Shown: one piece after another, positions 1 through 11,301 of the stretch
Layout of the letters: every line of letters begins with the position of its first letter
Numbering within the stretch: the stretch's first letter is position 1
NCBI GenBank assembly: GCA_015832175.1
Contig: WJXW01000014.1
Location: forward strand, 1,364,001-1,428,000
Length of the DNA: 64,000 bases
Direction: 5' to 3'
DNA from: Paraphaeosphaeria minitans
Lineage: Eukaryota; Ascomycota; Dothideomycetes; Pleosporales; Didymosphaeriaceae
Position numbers and translations under genes: made by a program
The notes under the pieces: generated by a model
Seen by the model: the letters and a program-made list of their open reading frames with translations, nothing else
Database searches by the model: none
What the model was told of the DNA's origin: nothing

Positions 1-105
1 CAATATGTTACAACGTAGTGAAATGAAGATGCGAAGCGGAACAATTGAAAGAAAGCCGCGATAAACAGCTGAGAATTTCCTTGCTGTGCCGAGCTGGACC
101 ATCTC

Positions 106-158
106 GTTTGTTTCTGTTTCTGTTTCTGTTTCTGTTTCTGTTTCTGTTTCTGTTTCTC
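106..158. repeat. (TTTCTG)n hexanucleotide microsatellite
   Basis: About eight near-perfect TTTCTG units lie downstream of the stop of the minus-strand YTH gene. The rest of positions 1-331 shows no gene that I recognise. Confidence 0.9.
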
Positions 159-331
159 CATCGGTCGTAATTGTTGCTTCATCGAACCGTATCGACTGGT
201 GAACATATGCCGAAAGCCTGTCCGGCGAGAGCCCGCCAACAGCATGCGGTGCACAACACCGCAAGTCCATTTCATCGTGCGCGCGTATGGCCGCTGCAAC
301 CAAGTCATCTCTGGAGGTGAATGGCAAACGC

Positions 332-2391
332 CTAATAAGGTGGCATATGGGCTCCAACGGGAGGCTGCGCCATTGGCACGGAGATGGGCCCACGAAACAT
401 CTGGAGTAGGCGCTCTCCAACACCAGGCTCGAGCTCTGTCCCATCCCTCGCAATTTTGACTTCGCGATTGGCATTCCACGGATTTCGAAGCCCACGTGTG
501 CGATAGAACGGTAATCGGGTTGTGGAAATCCATTCGATCCGGAACGGCTTTCCCCAACTCTGAGCCACACCTGGAATTTCTCCCTCTGTCTGCGCATCTT
601 CTTTGCCTGCTTGGTCTTCTTCGCCTTCAGAGTCCGTGAGCTCCGCCTCCCAGAAGATTGTGCCTCTCGCCGAGTCATCTATTATCCTACCCTTGGGCGC
701 AAATTCCGTCGCTGGTGTGGGTATCGATTTCGCGACATCGGTGGTCTCTAGTATGTTGTCTGGTTTGGGTGCCGAGCCTATCAGCTGGCCATCGTCATCG
801 AGGATGCGGGACGCCATGCGAGCATAGCCAAAGTACTCGCCGGATTTGTTCGCGGAGAAGATAAGATAGACATTTTCAGCAGTCTTGCGTCATCAGTATG
901 GTATAAGCATCCCCAGTAGCCATGGAAACTTACCTCGAATGCGTCGTTCAACGCGTCTTCGTTGTGAGATTGCGTAGCCCAGATACCGTTGCGCAGACTG
1001 AGCTCAAGATCCTGTAAAGTCAAACTTTTCACGATGAAGTACCTGTCTGGAGCGCTTGGAGATTCGCCTACGTCTCCGTCACTCTTGTGGACTGCAACCT
1101 TGTCCTCTGTACCTGGCTGTGATTCCTCGCCCTGATCGTCGCGGGGTGATGTTGGAGGAGACGGGTTCGTCAGTTGTGTCCCAACCATGGCCGAAGGTCC
1201 TGTAGGCACACCAGCCGCCGGTGCAGAACTACGACGAAGCCTACACACCAATCGGACACCGTTGAAGCGGGAATCGTGGAATCTATGCATGGCTGCAGTA
1301 CATGATGTCTCGGTGCGATAATTGACGAATGCGCAGTTGCTCTTGGATATGAGAAACAAACTCTCAATGTCTTTTGTGGCTTCGCGCGAGAAATGGTCCT
1401 TGAGAGATATGACCGTCGTCCCTGGAGGCAAGTTGCCCACCCATAGGGCATGGCCCGACTGTTTTGGCTTTCGCGGAGGACCCCGAGGGATAGAGTTTAC
1501 GAGGCCGGGACGAACAATGCCTAAAAGCTCAATCGTAAGCGGCGATCTAAACTGCTGAATCGAGACAGAATGCTGACCACCAGATTGCGCAAATTGCCCA
1601 CCGGGTATCCAACCCATAGAGGCTGGATCCACTTGAACCGCGCTGGAATTTGTGCGATGCCCATGGGGGAATATACCGTCTTGTGGGGACTGGCCATGCA
1701 GCGGAGTATGCGATGAAGCAAGACACGAGTTCCTACCATACAACGCCTGAGCCTGCGCGTTCTGGGCAGAGAAGCCTGGTACAAAGTGTTGCGTCCCATA
1801 TGGCGCAGGATAGTATAGATAATGCGACTGTTGTGAATAATTCGGGTATGGTGGTTGGATGGGATTGGGACCTGGCCCACGTTGTTGGTTGGAGGGAAAG
1901 GGATAGTTTGAGTGGGATGAACCTTGCGCTGGTATGTAGGTTTGTTGGAATTGGCCAGGACCGAAGCCGGGACCGTAACCAGAATGGACGGGGAGCGTGC
2001 TGGATGCTGGGCCGTGGACTTGGAGGTTCTGCTGAAGCTGATAGACGAGTGCGGATGTCGATGCGCCAGACAATTGTCGCTGGACATGCTGCAGTTGCGC
2101 ACCATCGATCGAAGCATATTCGGGAAGTGATCCGGCCATGGCACTCATATTCAAAGAAGTCGCGCCATGGTCCTGAGGATAGTGCGGGCCGCTTGGATGT
2201 GCGGGAGAACGAAGGTCGCGCCGTAGCTGCGATTGGGGGATCGAGCTGAGCTGTGAGTAAAAAGGGGTGTTACCGGTAGGAGCCTGAACGCCCAAGGGGT
2301 TTTGTGGGTGGCTTTCTAGACCATCATGAGCAATTCCAGTTGCCGTGATGTCCAAAGGTTGTGGACCAGATCCAAGGGGTAGGTCGCCCAT
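332..2391 (-). CDS. YTH-domain m6A reader with an upstream RRM
   Basis: Predicted 669-residue RNA-binding protein that reads N6-methyladenosine in mRNA. Two exons (2391-934 and 883-332) are joined by a 50-bp intron (884-933). Residues 1-300 are Gln/Pro/Ser/Tyr-rich and disordered. An RRM-like fold spans about 314-385, with RNP2-like LWVGNLP and an RNP1-like segment ending CAFVNY. The YTH domain starts near 450 (RYFIVKS), continues through GIWATQ, then across the intron to YLIFSANKSGEYFGYARM and FRIEWI. The Trp in GIWATQ and the Trp in FRIEWI fit aromatic-cage positions of the family. I chose the ATG at 2391 because a strong GTAAGT donor near 2550 and a CTGAC branch site before a CAG at about 2428 suggest a 5'UTR intron. 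An open frame runs on to 2520, so a longer N-terminus is possible. An RRM plus YTH arrangement is, to my knowledge, typical of filamentous fungi. Confidence 0.9.
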
Positions 2392-3464
2392 TGGTTCCTC
2401 GATACCGATTGGAAGAGCAAACCACTGCTGTACCCAGACGAAGGCCATGTCAGCCCATTTTTCACCAAGGAAGCGAATGTAGGAAAAAAGACAAACGAAC
2501 AAGCTGTGAACCAGTTCCACGCGATTGCAACAATGAAACTCGACACTTACGCAAACCTATATCGGAGCAAGTGGTGATGGAAGTGGCGAACCGGAATGGC
2601 AGACAACCGAAAGTAGAGGCTGTGGAAGACGAGCTTGACAAGCTGTATACCAATGGGATGAAAGAGTGCGGTCGAGAGAGTGTAAAAAAAGAAGCGAGGA
2701 CAAGGTGAGGCCAGATGAGGGAAGATTAACAGCGACAGTCGAGGTACCGCCGGGATGAGAAGGCTCGCTTGGAGCGGAACGAAGATGATGGTCAAGAGTA
2801 GGTGACCACTCAGACGGCTGATGTACGTCTCGACGCCTTATGAGGGTTGACGACGTAACGGCACCGATGATGAGAAGGGTAAAGCGGGGACGTTGGATCG
2901 AACCTTAGAGGCCGGAGAGGCGAAGAAGCCTGAGGAGGGTTCGCTAGACGGCCCACTGTGAGCGGGACTGCCGCACGCGGTTTTTCAAGCCTTCTGCTTC
3001 AATTGCCTCTCGGTTGTGTGGCTGCCTGAGGTTTGATTGGGCCCGGAAGCTCGAGGGCTGTGGCTGTTGGAATGGCTGTGGAGTGACAGGGCCCGAACCG
3101 ACGTCCTGGAGGCGAAAGGATCTCCAAAAATGAGAACAGGGTGGAAATGGGAGCTGGGTATGCGAACGCGATTGAGAAACGAAAAGCTACTTGGGCTGGT
3201 AAGAGTGTGGCGAGAAGGCGTCTGTCTAGGCTCGTCCAAGGGCCGGAAGCTGATCCTGGAAGGCTTCTGCAAAGCTTAGTGGACCCATCTGGGTTGGATG
3301 TACCCTGCAGAAGCGCTGAAACCAAGTGTAGGTGGCGGGTGAGCAAGGCGAGCATGAGCGTGGCAGGGCCGGGGACGCAGAACGATTGGGCGGCGTGCTT
3401 GCAGCTAGCTGTAATCATGAAGCAATTCAAAGGGACCATCTGATGGTTGACAACAAGAACGGCC

Positions 3465-3504
3465 GGTGGCACTGGAACTGGCACTGGCACTGGCACTGGC
3501 ACAG
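3465..3504. repeat. (GGCACT)n hexanucleotide repeat
   Basis: About six GGCACT units, one mutated to GGAACT. The same unit recurs near 47530. Confidence 0.85.
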
Positions 3505-3960
3505 CACCAGGCGTGAGGTGCGAAGACAAGCAGCGGGTGTCTAGAGGGTGTTCGGGACCAAACAGCCCGCGTGGCCGCTGTCACGGCGGTGCAAACACGA
3601 CGCCGGGACGCAGCTGTGGCGATGGAGGCAGACAAACATGGGGCGCTCGGCACTGGGTCGGGTGGCGGTCGATAGGTGGACGGGGGAGAGAGAGAGAGAG
3701 AGAGGAGATGATGGGCGACACTGGACAGCACGTTTGCCACAGGCCGGGCTGGCCGCCGGTTCCTCAGGACGGACGACGTTCAGCGTGGGCGGGATCGGCA
3801 GCGCTTGGGGTGCACAGCCGCACTGCTTCCCGCATGGGCAACTTTTCCCTAGCAGCGCACGCAGAAGAAGCTGGGTGGGTGTGTGGCTGGCTGGCGGGCT
3901 GGCCGTGGGCGAGCAGTGCATGCATCCAGGGTCGGCGGCGACAGAGGTGGCGGCAGAGAT

Positions 3961-4093
3961 TGAGGTAGAGGTAGAGGTAGAGGTAGAGGTAGAGGTAGAG
4001 GTAGAGGTAGAGGTAGAAGCTGAAGCAGAGGTAGAGCCAGAGCCAGAGCCAGAGGCAGAGGCAGAGGCAGAGCCAGAGGCAGAGGCAGAGCCA
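3961..4093. repeat. (AGAGGT)n / (AGAGCC, AGAGGC)n compound repeat
   Basis: A purine-rich hexamer tract: nine or more AGAGGT units (3963-4016), then AGAGCC/AGAGGC variants to about 4093. It gives a Glu/Val/Ala ORF on the plus strand and Ser/Thr/Ala on the minus strand. I judge both to be by-products of the repeat. Confidence 0.9.
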
Positions 4094-4130
4094 AAGTCGG
4101 GGTCAGAGCCAAGGGCAGAGGCGGAGGCTG

Positions 4131-4165
4131 TACATTGCACATTGCACATTGCACGTTGCACATTG
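4131..4165. repeat. 7-bp tandem repeat (CATTGCA)
   Basis: About five units of CATTGCA, one carrying a T>G-type change (CGTTGCA). Confidence 0.8.
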
Positions 4166-4378
4166 TCCATGGGCGTTTGTCATGGTCTTTTGCATGGTGG
4201 CGTATGCAGAATGTGTAATTCCGATCAGGGCGAGCGCGCAACCCCGCTGGCCGCCCTCGCAGTGCGCACCTACCCAGACTACCGTGCCTAGTTCGGTAGT
4301 TCCTATGCTTACCTGGCCGCGGTTCCGCCGTTGCCGTGCGCCCGACATCACTGCGCCCTCGCCCTCGTCCTCGCCTCT

Positions 4379-4625
4379 CGCCCTCACCCGCACCCGCACC
4401 CGCGTCCTCACCCTCACCCTCACCCTCACCCTGACCCTCACCCTCGCCCTCCAGCCTACCTACCTGGCCGCGGTTCTGCCGTCGCCCTGAGCATTATTAC
4501 ATCAGTGCATCCACATACCTCATACCTCATACCTCATACCTCATACCTCATACCTCATGCCTCATGCCTCATGCCTCATGCCTCATGCCTCGCACCTCGC
4601 CCTCGCCCTCGCCCTCGCCCTCGCC
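4379..4625. repeat. Cluster of three short tandem repeats (CCCTCA, CATACCT/CATGCCT, TCGCCC)
   Basis: A period-6 CCCTCA/CCCGCA tract (4379-4452), a period-7 CATACCT array turning into CATGCCT (about 4507-4588) and a period-6 TCGCCC tract (4590-4625). Together they make a pyrimidine-rich plus strand. Confidence 0.9.
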
Positions 4626-5176
4626 ACCCTGTCACCGTCACGGACATGCCTCAACGCCGTCGTCGGGATCGTCGTGCCCCTGGCGATCCTGCCACGCCCC
4701 GCCCGTCATCCCGATCAAAGTGCCTGGCCGTTCCAGCTTTAGCATAGACATACTGTGTATCTACATGGTCACGCCGCATCACGTCCTGCACGCCCATGCT
4801 GACTTGCTGGAACATCGCCGCGCACGCACCCTGGACCTCTGTTTCTATTCCTCCACCCCCAGCCCTAGACTACTTGCTACCGATGCTTGCATTGCCTGCC
4901 AAACTAACGCACGGACTCCCGCTTGGCGCGTACAAACAGTAGCCATTCCCACCCACCGTTGGCACAACTCCCACTCCGCCACGCTTCGACGACTGACATC
5001 CTGCTCGTCGGTTCCTCCCGCAGGAATCTGTTGCCCCGTACCAACTGCACCCGCAGCACCCACAGCACCCGTGTCTCAGCCTTTGTGACTTGTCCTGGTG
5101 AACTGCGTGAGGAGCCTACAGCGTACGCATACCGCGGGATTTCGAGTCTCATTGCTCCGACGGTGCCTAAGCGCAC

Positions 5177-6519
5177 TCATTTGCCCACGTGCTCAGAGAG
5201 GAAGTCGTCGATGTAGCCAAAGTACCCGGGCTCAGAGACCGAGTCGTTGTGCGTGCCATTCGGTAGTTCCCGCCATACCTTAGACGTCGAGCGACATACT
5301 TGATGAAGTTTCCTCATGTGCGAAGGCCTGTTGATGGTTCAGCAAGGGACGCAAATTCCTATCCTTTGGCACATACGGCACAATCTCGTCTCGCAGGCCG
5401 CTCAGGAACAATATGGGTACATCGATTATCTGCGATATCATATCCTCACTCGGCCATACCTGGTGGCAGAAAGGTGCAAGATACTTCGCGGGTGGCAGCG
5501 CTCTGATGCATGTCAGCACGTCTCCTCGGAGGCTACATCGTGTAACGCATTATAGGTGCCATTCGCTACTCCACCGGGGAACGAGCGGTTGGGACAGTTG
5601 TCACGGGCTTCTGCTAGGGAAATACTGACGAAGGGATCATCTTGCGCATAGAAGTGAACGTATTCTCCAGGATGATACCAGCAATATCGCCTTGCTTTTG
5701 ATTCCGAGCACCAAGCCCAATCGAGACTGCCCCTCCTAGGCTTTGCCCGTAGAGCACAATGCGTGTATTCCGCAGCTCATGCCGATTTCTGATGTAGTCC
5801 AAGCCCGTCTGTGCGTCAATATTGATGCCTTTTTCATTTGGTGTGCCTGTGGAGAGGCCGTAGCCTCGGTATTGCAGCATAAAAACGTTGCCTGTGCCAA
5901 CATGTCAGTGGGTTTAGAATATGTGAACCATGCCGGACGGACATGGTCATGTGCGAAGGCTTTGAGATCCGTCGCTTGGCCGGCCAGCATCACATGTCCA
6001 GGATATGATGGGGGGTATCCTGGATCATTTTCGCTGCGTACGGCGATTTACTTACAGCCCATTTCCTCCGCTAGAACTTTGGCGATAGGTAGCCGAAAGC
6101 CGATGTTGCCAGCATTACCGTGGAACATCAGCAGTGTCACATTGCATGACTGGGCCCTGTTTGCGCGTATGTAGAAGGCGCTCAGCGATTCTCCGTCGGG
6201 TGTAGGAATGAAGAGCTCCTCAAAGTCGGGTATGCCGAATTGCGCAGGGCGAGGTACGTTGGTTCGCGCATCGGGCGGGAAGTTCCTTGCGTAGATGATT
6301 TCACTGCGTAGGTTAGAGACAGCGCATATGCAACGAGCAGTGCCACGAGTCCGGCCCATTGGGCTCTGCAGGGTCTATGCAGAGCAAAGCCGTGCCTAGG
6401 TACAGGCTGACTCACTTCTGCTTGAAGTAAAGGACTCCGCTGAGCAAAGCAGCAATCCCCGAAGAGGCGATCAAAGGAACGCGAAGATATGATAAGAAAG
6501 AATCCAATGTGCCGCCCAT
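5177..6519 (-). CDS. bem46: BEM46-family alpha/beta hydrolase
   Basis: Predicted 296-residue membrane-anchored serine hydrolase related to BEM46/ABHD13. Five exons: 6519-6416, 6303-6056, 5891-5630, 5502-5377 and 5327-5177. A hydrophobic segment (residues 9-30) looks like a signal anchor. The hydrolase core has the oxyanion region FHGNAGN, the nucleophile elbow GQSLGG (Ser168), the acid in GLRDEIVP (Asp243) and the base in NGTHND (His273), so the catalytic triad is complete. The last intron (5328-5376, 49 bp) is decisive: without it the frame stops before the catalytic His. The donor at 5629 is GTCAGT rather than GTANGT. The true substrate of this family is unsettled. In N. crassa BEM46 has been linked to the ER, eisosomes and hyphal germination. 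Confidence 0.93.
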
Positions 6520-7066
6520 GCTGTCAGCGAGCCTCGCGACTAAGCGTATAGGTCGTGATCGAGCGCAGCGACAAGGAGGAGGGTCGGGCACGCAGTCGAT
6601 TGAGACCGCCAGCTGTCGTATTAGACTGGTAGATAGGGGGTGGGCTGAGGGACGCCACGGCTGGTGTGTCGCGGCCTGAAGCTCGCAATTGATTGAGGGT
6701 CCACGGTTGTGAGAGCTGAGGACGCCTTCCCGCAATGGCTCAGCGTTGAGGTATGAGCAGGTGTGTAGAGCCCGGAAGCATAGCCCAGTTACAGCTACTC
6801 TTTGCGAATTCGAGTGAGATGCACTAGCTGTGGCACTTGGTGATCCGCCGCAGCGTGGTGCAGCAGACGTATCACGTGACTGCTCGCTACGATGGTCCGT
6901 GCGGAGCCTCACTGAGCTCTAGCTCGCTGGCTGGAGGCAGACACAGGTGTCGTACGCCAATGATCAGTTCCCCCACCACGTCCACCTTTCACCTGCTCCG
7001 CAACCCGAGATACTCGTCGACACCCAGCCGGTTTCCCGTACCATCATCACTTCACAAACATCCGCA
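6520..7066. promoter_or_regulatory. Divergent promoter between BEM46 and PRE3
   Basis: A 547-bp head-to-head interval. It contains TATCACGTGAC (CACGTG E-box, about 6870-6880). No other gene is seen. Confidence 0.5.
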
Positions 7067-7950
7067 ATGGCTGCTGGTATGCTCGGAGAAGGTACGCCGA
7101 TGCTCGCCCATTGCCCGCCTGTGGCTTACTCGTTGCAGATGGCATCCACGTCGACATGAACCACCTGAAAAAGGGCGAGGTCAAGTAAGAAGAACCTCTG
7201 TCATGGAACCGGGCACCTGCTAACTGGGTGGATCACAGCCTCGGCACCTCCATGTTTGTTTCTCCGACGCCCACTCGGCGCGCGCCTTCTAACTGTGGAC
7301 AGCATGGCGATCAATTTCAAAGACGGTGTGATTCTAGGTGCGGACAGTCGGACGACCACGGGCGCGTACATTGCGAACCGAGTGACGGACAAGCTCACAC
7401 AAGTGCATGACACAATCTGGTGCTGTCGTTCTGGCTCGGCTGCAGATACACAGGCCGTGGCAGACATTGTCCACTACCATCTTGGCATGTACGGCATCAC
7501 AAACGACGAGGCCCCTACTACGCAAACTGCCGCCGCCATATTCCAGGAGCTATGCTACGCGAACAAGGACTCGCTGTCGTGAGTAGCACGCACGCGGTGT
7601 GTCCGCTCGGGCTGACAGGCTTACACAGCGCCGGTATGATTATTGCTGGATACGATCATAGGCACGGCGGGCAGGTGTACTCGATACCTCTCGGTGGCTC
7701 TCTACACAAGCAAGCATACGCCATCGGCGGCTCAGGGTCTACCTACATATACGGATACTGCGACGCGAACTGGCAAGAGAACATGACGGAGGCCGAAGGA
7801 GTGAAGTTCGTCAAAGGCGCGCTGGAGGAGGCCATCAAGTGGGACGGCAGCTCTGGCGGTGTGATCCGCATGGTGGTGCTCACGGCGCGAGGTGCGCAAC
7901 GACACTTGTACCTGCCCGATCAGCGATACGAAGGACCGGGCCCTCAGTAG
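7067..7950 (+). CDS. PRE3: 20S proteasome beta1 subunit (caspase-like)
   Basis: Predicted 222-residue catalytic beta subunit of the 20S core, which cleaves after acidic residues. Five exons: 7067-7076, 7139-7184, 7239-7253, 7303-7578 and 7629-7950. The first exon is only 10 bp and the third only 15 bp, so an ORF scan alone misses the N-terminus. The short propeptide ends at LG, and Thr22 in GTS becomes the N-terminal nucleophile. The body shows [13 protein letters not shown], the DKLTQV segment with the expected catalytic Lys, and the C-terminal beta1 segment [12 protein letters not shown] and WDGSSGG. Length and residues are normal for the family. It shares its promoter interval with the BEM46 gene. 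Confidence 0.96.
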
Positions 7951-8866
7951 GGCCGGATGAGAGAGGGCCATGACGGTGACTTGGTGTCTAGGGAGACGGG
8001 GTTCAAGGGGTGCATCGCAGGCGGCGGCGGCGGTGGTGTCGACGTGCGGCCAGGCCCGAAGCATGAGCGAGCCCGTGGCAGTGTGTGTTGAGCCGTCAGC
8101 ATCGCGCGCGGCGGAGAGCTTCACGTACGTAGGTATGTAGTCTTGCGTGCTAGGAAAGTCTAGCCAGGAGCCTCGAGTGCCAAGCAGGAGCGCAGAGGAA
8201 ATGCAACCAATGAAATGCACGCCTTGAGCCATGCAGTGCATCGGCGCCGTGGGTGCGCGGTCGGATCTTCACGCAGGATGTGAGGCGCAACGCAGCATCA
8301 ACGAAGCGCGCGGCGCAAGCACGCATGTTGCCAGCAAAAGGGCATCGGGCGCAAGTGTGGGTGCTTTCACGGTGTCTGTACGTGCAGTAGGAGGTCGAGT
8401 GTCGAGCCCCGGCTGAGGGTGCTGGCAAGGAAGGAAGGAAGGAAAGGAAGGGAAGGGGCGCTAAGGGCTAGCGTCATCGCGCGGAGTCGACGATAGACCC
8501 AAGCAGCACTGCAAGGCTCGTCCTGCCACCAGCACCGACACGCTGCCCCGCGTGTATCCTGTTCTCCCCGTACAATTGCTGCTCTCCAACTCTGCACGGC
8601 CACGGCGAGCGAGCAGGACTCGAAGCCCCCCCTCCCCCGAGGCATGCCCGCTATCTGTCTCTTCTGAGCGCATCCCGGCCAACTTCTTATCGTCACAAAC
8701 AACACACCACGGCCCGCCCCTCACCACGGCCCGCCTGCGCTGTGCAGCCCAGCAGACCCAGCCAGGCTCCGTGACGCCGCCCCCACGCACCCGGGCGACG
8801 ACCCTCGGCGTCTACCCCCAGCAGCCCGCTTCGTGTTCGCATACCGTCGCCGACGACGTCCGCGGC
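7951..8866. other. Spacer between PRE3 and the Pho80-like cyclin gene
   Basis: 916 bp, GC-rich, with a short GGAA/GGAAAG purine run near 8430-8458. The cyclin frame stays open upstream to 8552, but this part is Arg/Pro/Ser-rich and looks like leader sequence. No separate gene is seen. Confidence 0.5.
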
Positions 8867-10268
8867 ATGGGATCGATCGTGGTCAGCGACTTTGGTGGGA
8901 ACCATTTTCACAACGTCTTTGGCGGCGGCGGCGGCCATCAGCAGGCGCAAGAGCCGCCCGCAGTGCACCACACGCCCGCGCGTCCCTCGCCGCAGACCAG
9001 CGCATACCCGCCGCTGCGTGCAGGACCGCCCGCAGACGACGTCGCCATGGCCGACCCAGGAGCCCCGCCAGCGAGCTCGCAGCAGACGTCCGAGGACACC
9101 ACCGTGGCCCCCCACCAGGCTGGCCAGCCTCCACCGAGCCCGCGCTTCGCACCCCAACACCAGACGCCCACTCTTGCAACCGCCCCTCCTGCACCCGTCT
9201 CCACAGCCGCGCCCTCTGCGCAGCCATCTCCGGTGCCATCTGCCTTGGACGGTTCGGGCTCCTCGCCGCGGCGGATCAAGGTCAAGAACCTCTCCCACAT
9301 CCAGAGCTTTGCAACAGACGAGGCCAGTCCCTTTTCCCAGACGCGGTCGCTATCGCGCCGTCAACGCCGAGACCCCGGCGACGTGGGTCCGCAGTATGAG
9401 ATTAGCGAGATGCCCGTGAGCGACATCATTGAAATGGTGGCCGGCCTGCTTACCAAGATCACCACCACAAATGACCGGCAGCACGAGCATCTGCACCGCC
9501 AGATACCGCCGCCTGAAGGGGCTTCTGGTCTCAGTCCGCAGACGACAAGCGTGTTGGCCTTTCACGGAAAGAACGTGCCCAGCATATCCATACTCAGCTA
9601 TCTCAGCAGGATCCACAAATACTGCCCTACCACCTACGAGGTTTTTCTGAGCCTCCTGGTCTATTTTGACCGAATGACCGAGAAGGTCAATGCAGGTCCC
9701 ATGCTCAGCTTGCGGCAAGCGAACCAAAAGTCGCTCGAACGCGTCAACGCTGAGGCCGATGCTGCCAGTTCGTCAGCCGCACCCGTTGATGCGCAAGACC
9801 AGACCAGACCCACGGTCCAAGCGGCGACACCTCCCCCTTCCGGCTCCCTCGGAAAGCCTGCAAAGACGCCTATTCGAGAGTCGCAACCACCTTCTCCACT
9901 CCACCAAGACCTGGAATCAGACCCCTATAATTTGTCACACTTTTTCGTAGTCGACAGCTTCAACATACATCGCCTTGTCATTGCCGGCGTCACTTGTGCA
10001 AGCAAATTTTTTTCAGACGTGTTCTATACCAACTCGAGATATGCAAAGGTGAGTTTCTACGCCGTGCAGTGCCGACATCGCGCTAACTTTCTAGGTCGGC
10101 GGTCTTCCACTGGTGGAGCTTAATCATCTGGAGTTGCAATTTCTTCTTTTGAACGACTTCCGGCTTGCTGTGCCACTGGAAGAAATGGAGGCATACGGTA
10201 CGATGCTGGTGGAGTTCTACGCACGCGAGGTTGCTGAGCAGCACGAACGGCAATCTGGAAGAGCATGA
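8867..10268 (+). CDS. Pho80-like cyclin (PCL/Pho80 family)
   Basis: Predicted 451-residue cyclin that should bind a Pho85-type CDK. Two exons: 8867-10048 and 10095-10268. The first 160 or so residues are Gly/Pro/Ala/Gln-rich and disordered. The Pho80-type cyclin core begins around ISEMPVSDIIEM, continues through SILSYLSRIHKYC and YFDRM, and after a Ser/Pro insert through FFVVDSFNIHRLVI, TCASKFFSD, the intron, then GGLPLVELNHLE and LLLNDFRL. The low-complexity insert of about 70 residues inside the cyclin fold is common in filamentous fungal Pho80 proteins. I chose the ATG at 8867 (MGSIVVSD); an in-frame start at 8552 would add 105 residues. Which member of the family this is (phosphate regulator or PclA type) cannot be settled here. 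Confidence 0.88.
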
Positions 10269-11301
10269 ATAGACCGGTGTTATCATGAGTGCGGTGCGAT
10301 GTTTTGGCCAAGTGCCATACGAAATCGTTGAGTCGGGCAGTGAGTCCCAGACTCGGGAAGAGCTCTCTACATCACCAAGTGCTTTTCCCATCTATGGGTG
10401 ACACTGTTACAAGCTCGGCTGTAGAGCTTGCTCAGCAGGACGAGTCGATTATACTCATGGTTACCGACCTCGTTTTCTGTTCACTCGGTGGGGCTTTGGT
10501 CTCACCTTAGCGTGAGATGGATAGATGTTATTTTTTACGTCAGTGGCAAGCTTTCGACGTTTGCGTTGCGGAATCCCGTCGCCCGATTCTGGCGCAGTTA
10601 CTTCTCTGGTCTGGCTTTTATAGCGGGGCGAAGTTCACGGATGCACCTTGGGTCAGGTCAAGCGTAACTGGGTCGGATGACAGACGGATCGGTGGTCGTG
10701 AGGGCGCAGATGGTCTGCGTACACGTTACGATCATACTTGATGACTATGGCTAGATGCTTTTCATTCGCGGAAGTTGCCCGCCTTCGTATTTCTTTCTTT
10801 TGAAGATAGAGGTACGGTACTGGAGTAAAGTCGGGTCTGAATCTGAGCGGTGATCTCATGATTCAATGAGCTTCGTTGTGTTGCCGTGGCCGTGAAGACT
10901 AAACCTCCACGACTTTCACATTTGTGTAACGCTCGATCCATACAACGTCAGTGAAATGCAAAGACGCCGCTCCGCAACAAAAGAGATAAGAGGCTGAATT
11001 TGCTGAGTCTCACCTTCGGCCACCCTCACTTATGTAATCCAGGGGATGAGGCTCTTGGCCTCGCCCCCGCTACGCTTTGACCCCCCCTATCCACGTTCTT
11101 ATAATCCGATTTTGGCACACCCCAGTCTCCTGTCAATTCCGTCCCGACATACTGTGAATACTGGATTTTGGTTTCTTTTGCACGCTCTCCTTGTGGTGGA
11201 TTTGGGATCACCTTCATTTGGAAATTGCTTATTGAATCGATCGAGTCGTATATCTTTACGCAGTACGTTCTTTTTTTGGACTGTTGGCACGTTCAGAGTA
11301 C
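10269..11301. other. Spacer without a recognised gene
   Basis: 1.03 kb between two plus-strand genes. It holds the cyclin 3' region and the promoter of the prolyl hydroxylase gene, with a T-rich run near 11268-11278. Small ORFs here lack any motif. Confidence 0.5.

Larger units (their letters stand above)
2392..5176. other. Repeat-rich spacer, no recognised gene
   Basis: A 2.8-kb interval between two minus-strand genes. It includes the YTH promoter and leader (to about 2800), then GC-rich DNA with many low-complexity runs. The ORFs here translate to Pro/Val, Glu/Val or Ser/Thr repeats that follow the microsatellites. None has family features. Confidence 0.6.

Noticed and set aside
2985..3529. 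Pro/Val-rich minus-strand ORFs
   Set aside because: Driven partly by the GGCACT repeat; no family features.
3447..4291. Overlapping ORFs on both strands, Glu/Val- or Ser/Thr/Ala-rich
   Set aside because: They are generated by hexamer repeats and lack domains or splice structure.
8552..8866. Upstream in-frame start for the Pho80-like cyclin
   Set aside because: The extra 105 residues are Arg/Pro/Ser-rich leader-like sequence; MGSIVVSD at 8867 is a more plausible start. Not excluded.
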